Assembly (NCBI GenBank): GCA_964632995.1
Contig: CAZWDL010000011.1
Location: forward strand, 23,149-87,148
Length of the DNA stretch: 64,000 nt
Direction of reading: 5' to 3'
Origin: CAZWDL01 sp964632995
GTDB lineage: Bacteria > Bacteroidota > Bacteroidia > Chitinophagales > Saprospiraceae
Shown piece after piece: positions 62,454 to 64,000 of the stretch. The notes beneath the pieces were generated by a model, which was not told the DNA's origin, searched no databases, and saw only the letters and a list, made by a program, of their open reading frames with translations. Numbering within the stretch: the first letter of the stretch is position 1; each line of letters starts with the position of its first letter. A program made the position numbers and the translations under genes.

Positions 62454-62478
62454 GAGTTAACGAGCACCTTGTACACTC

Positions 62479-63828
62479 ATGTGGAAAGAAGTCAGACAAA
62501 CCTTGCGCCTCGGCTGGCCCATCATCCTCGGCAACCTGTCGCAGATGCTTTTAGGCGTTATCGACAGTGCGATGGTCGGCGCCATCCACAGTTCGCAGCT
62601 CGCAGCGGCTTCTTTTGTCAATAATATTGTAAGCTTCCCGCTCATTATTGGAATGGGGCTCTCGCTGGCGATCTCGCCGCTGGTCGCCGCAGCCCAGGGC
62701 GAAGGAGACAGCGACAAACCGCTGCGCATACTGTACAACGGCGCCTGGGTCGTTTTCTTCGTGGTAACCGCACTGGCGGTAGCCATCACCCTTGGGATAG
62801 AACTGGTGTACTACATGGGCCAGGACCGGATCGTTGCCGACCTGGCCCAACCCTACCTGATTTGGATGGCCTGGGGAATGGTGCCGATGGGCCTGTTCAT
62901 GGCGATCAAGCAATACGCCGATGGATTGGGCGAAACACGCTGGGCGATGTACGTTTCCATCGCTTCGATCCCGATAAACTTCCTGCTCAATTACGCTCTC
63001 ATTTACGGGAAATGGGGAGCGCCGCGTATGGAACTGGAGGGTGCCGGTATCGGCACGCTAATCTCGCGGGTGATCATCATGCTGGCCATAGGGGTGCTTA
63101 TTTTCAAAGGGGAGACCTTCGCTGCTTACCGGCAGAATCTGCGGGATCAATTGCGGTTCCGAAAGGATCGCCTCAAGGATATTTTCCGCATCGGCATTCC
63201 GTCGGGTATGCAATACGGAATGGAATCGGCGGCCTTCGCCGTTTCCGGCATCATGGCCGGCTGGCTGGGTTACGTGCAACAGGCGGCCCACCAGATCGCA
63301 CTCAACCTGGCGGCCCTCACCTTTATGGTATCCATCGGTATCAGTGCGGCGGGTAGCATCCGCGTGGCCTATGCCTATGGCCAGCGCAACTGGCTGCAAG
63401 CGCGCCGCATCGGAACCACCACCATCGTGATGGCCATCGTGTACGGAGGCAGCTGCGCGGCGATGTTTATCGCAGGGCGCTATCAATTGCCTCTTCTTTT
63501 CAATGATGAGGCGCCGGTACTGGAATACGCAGCTACGCTGCTCTTCCTCGCGGCCGTTTTTCAAATCTCCGATTCGGTGCAGGCAGTGGGCGTCGGTTTG
63601 CTGCGGGGGCTGCAGGATGTTCGCGTTCCCACCTTCTTTGTCGCTCTGGCCTACTGGGCCATCGGCATTCCCAGCGGTTACCTGCTGGCGTTCTCCGCCA
63701 ACTGGGATATCGCCGGTCTCTGGATCGGATTGGTCCTGGGGCTAAGCGCCAGCGCCCTGCTGCTCTCCCTTCGCTTCCTCCGGCTGACCCGGCGCAGGCA
63801 GCAGGATCAGGAAACGGTAATGGTGTGA
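62479..63828 (+). CDS. MATE family efflux transporter
   Basis: 449 residues with twelve TM segments in two MATE halves: RLGWPIILGNLSQMLLGVIDSAMVG (N-terminal signature), QYADGLGETRWAMYVSIASIP, and the second half from GIPSGMQYGMESAAFAVSG. It is of the NorM type: Na+ or H+-coupled export of cationic drugs or metabolites. It follows the palindrome-rich leader. Confidence 0.94.
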   Translation: MWKEVRQTLRLGWPIILGNLSQMLLGVIDSAMVGAIHSSQLAAASFVNNIVSFPLIIGMGLSLAISPLVAAAQGEGDSDKPLRILYNGAWVVFFVVTALAVAITLGIELVYYMGQDRIVADLAQPYLIWMAWGMVPMGLFMAIKQYADGLGETRWAMYVSIASIPINFLLNYALIYGKWGAPRMELEGAGIGTLISRVIIMLAIGVLIFKGETFAAYRQNLRDQLRFRKDRLKDIFRIGIPSGMQYGMESAAFAVSGIMAGWLGYVQQAAHQIALNLAALTFMVSIGISAAGSIRVAYAYGQRNWLQARRIGTTTIVMAIVYGGSCAAMFIAGRYQLPLLFNDEAPVLEYAATLLFLAAVFQISDSVQAVGVGLLRGLQDVRVPTFFVALAYWAIGIPSGYLLAFSANWDIAGLWIGLVLGLSASALLLSLRFLRLTRRRQQDQETVMV

Positions 63829-63880
63829 GGAAAGATGTTGCCTGAGCATCCCTGTCTTTGTTTTGAAGGGAAGTATTGAG

Positions 63881-64000
63881 AGGCTGTTTCACTTAATTCT
63901 TCAGTTTTCTTATGCCTCTTTTTCCGTCATGCTTCAGCTTTTTTTAGCTCCATAGCTAAGGCTATGAAGCTCAAAAAAGCCTGCCCCGTACCCAAAGGGT
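63881..64000. mobile_element. second MITE copy (inverted, cut by the window end)
   Basis: AGGCTGTTTCA at 63881-63891 is the terminal inverted repeat of the 37920-38077 MITE with one mismatch. The following ~87 bases match that element in reverse orientation at about 90%. These include TTATGCCTCTTTTTCCGTCA and the CATAGCTAAGGCTATG hairpin. Beyond ~63978 the sequence diverges and the other end lies outside the window. Confidence 0.75.

Noticed and set aside
1..64000. CRISPR arrays, rRNA and tRNA genes
   Set aside because: No regularly spaced repeats of 25-40 bp, no rRNA-like stretches and no cloverleaf-capable sequence with a T-loop consensus were found by reading; a tRNAscan-SE and CRISPR scan would settle it.

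Overview
The window looks like a draft chromosome fragment of a free-living Bacteroidota bacterium, most likely of the Saprospiraceae/Lewinella group. The reasons are a type IX secretion (T9SS) sorting tail on a subtilisin, GLPGLI and outer-membrane beta-barrel partners, a ~1400-residue hybrid two-component regulator with propeller repeats, TonB-dependent receptors, TAnnTTTG-type promoters and moderately high GC. A run of 10 Ns (26004-26013) and several single-base lesions show it is a draft sequence.

Layout. 1-1.2 kb: a 1,197-bp block (5'-truncated sugar isomerase plus a thioredoxin gene) that recurs without any difference I can see at 19.1-20.3 kb. 1.3-14.8 kb: an envelope signalling and protease region. 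It holds a membrane TPR protein and sigma factor (minus strand), a divergent T9SS subtilisin, a membrane-anchored TPR-CHAT protease with a frameshift, a helical-repeat protein, two related small exported two-cysteine proteins, and a GLPGLI/beta-barrel receptor pair. 14.9-18.9 kb: a mobile-element-like island with broken HTH remnants, an HTH/DUF3987 replication module with iteron-like repeats, and an overlapping pair of an unknown protein and a PIN nuclease. 19-25.5 kb: the intact isomerase, the second thioredoxin copy, an almost gene-free kilobase, and a giant AraC-type hybrid sensor.

25.5-44.4 kb: metabolic and transport genes (TauD-type dioxygenase, malic enzyme, MGH1-like glycosidase, EamA and CDF transporters, TrpF, CsaA-like, cupredoxin) among many decayed gene fragments and small repeats. 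These include a 158-bp MITE with terminal inverted repeats and a 5-bp target duplication, inserted in one copy of a dispersed repeat whose other copy is a natural empty site. 44.8-58.7 kb: central carbon metabolism (ATP-PEP carboxykinase, phosphofructokinase, PfkB-type hexose kinase, NagB-type deaminase), HypD/HypE without other hydrogenase genes, an acyltransferase fused to a cyclic-nucleotide domain, a peptidase and an exported kinase-like protein. 58.7-64 kb: a Cys-rich small protein with a TonB receptor carrying two tandem HMA-like domains (probably copper), a palindrome-rich leader, a MATE exporter, and a second MITE-like copy at the right edge.

The most interesting candidates for undescribed biology are the sigma factor/subtilisin/CHAT/small-peptide neighbourhood, the PIN-nuclease two-gene unit, the cNMP-domain acyltransferase, the double-HMA TonB receptor and the MITE with its empty site. 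The frameshifts in short homopolymers, the in-frame TAG and the exact long repeat could each be sequencing or assembly errors; each is flagged.
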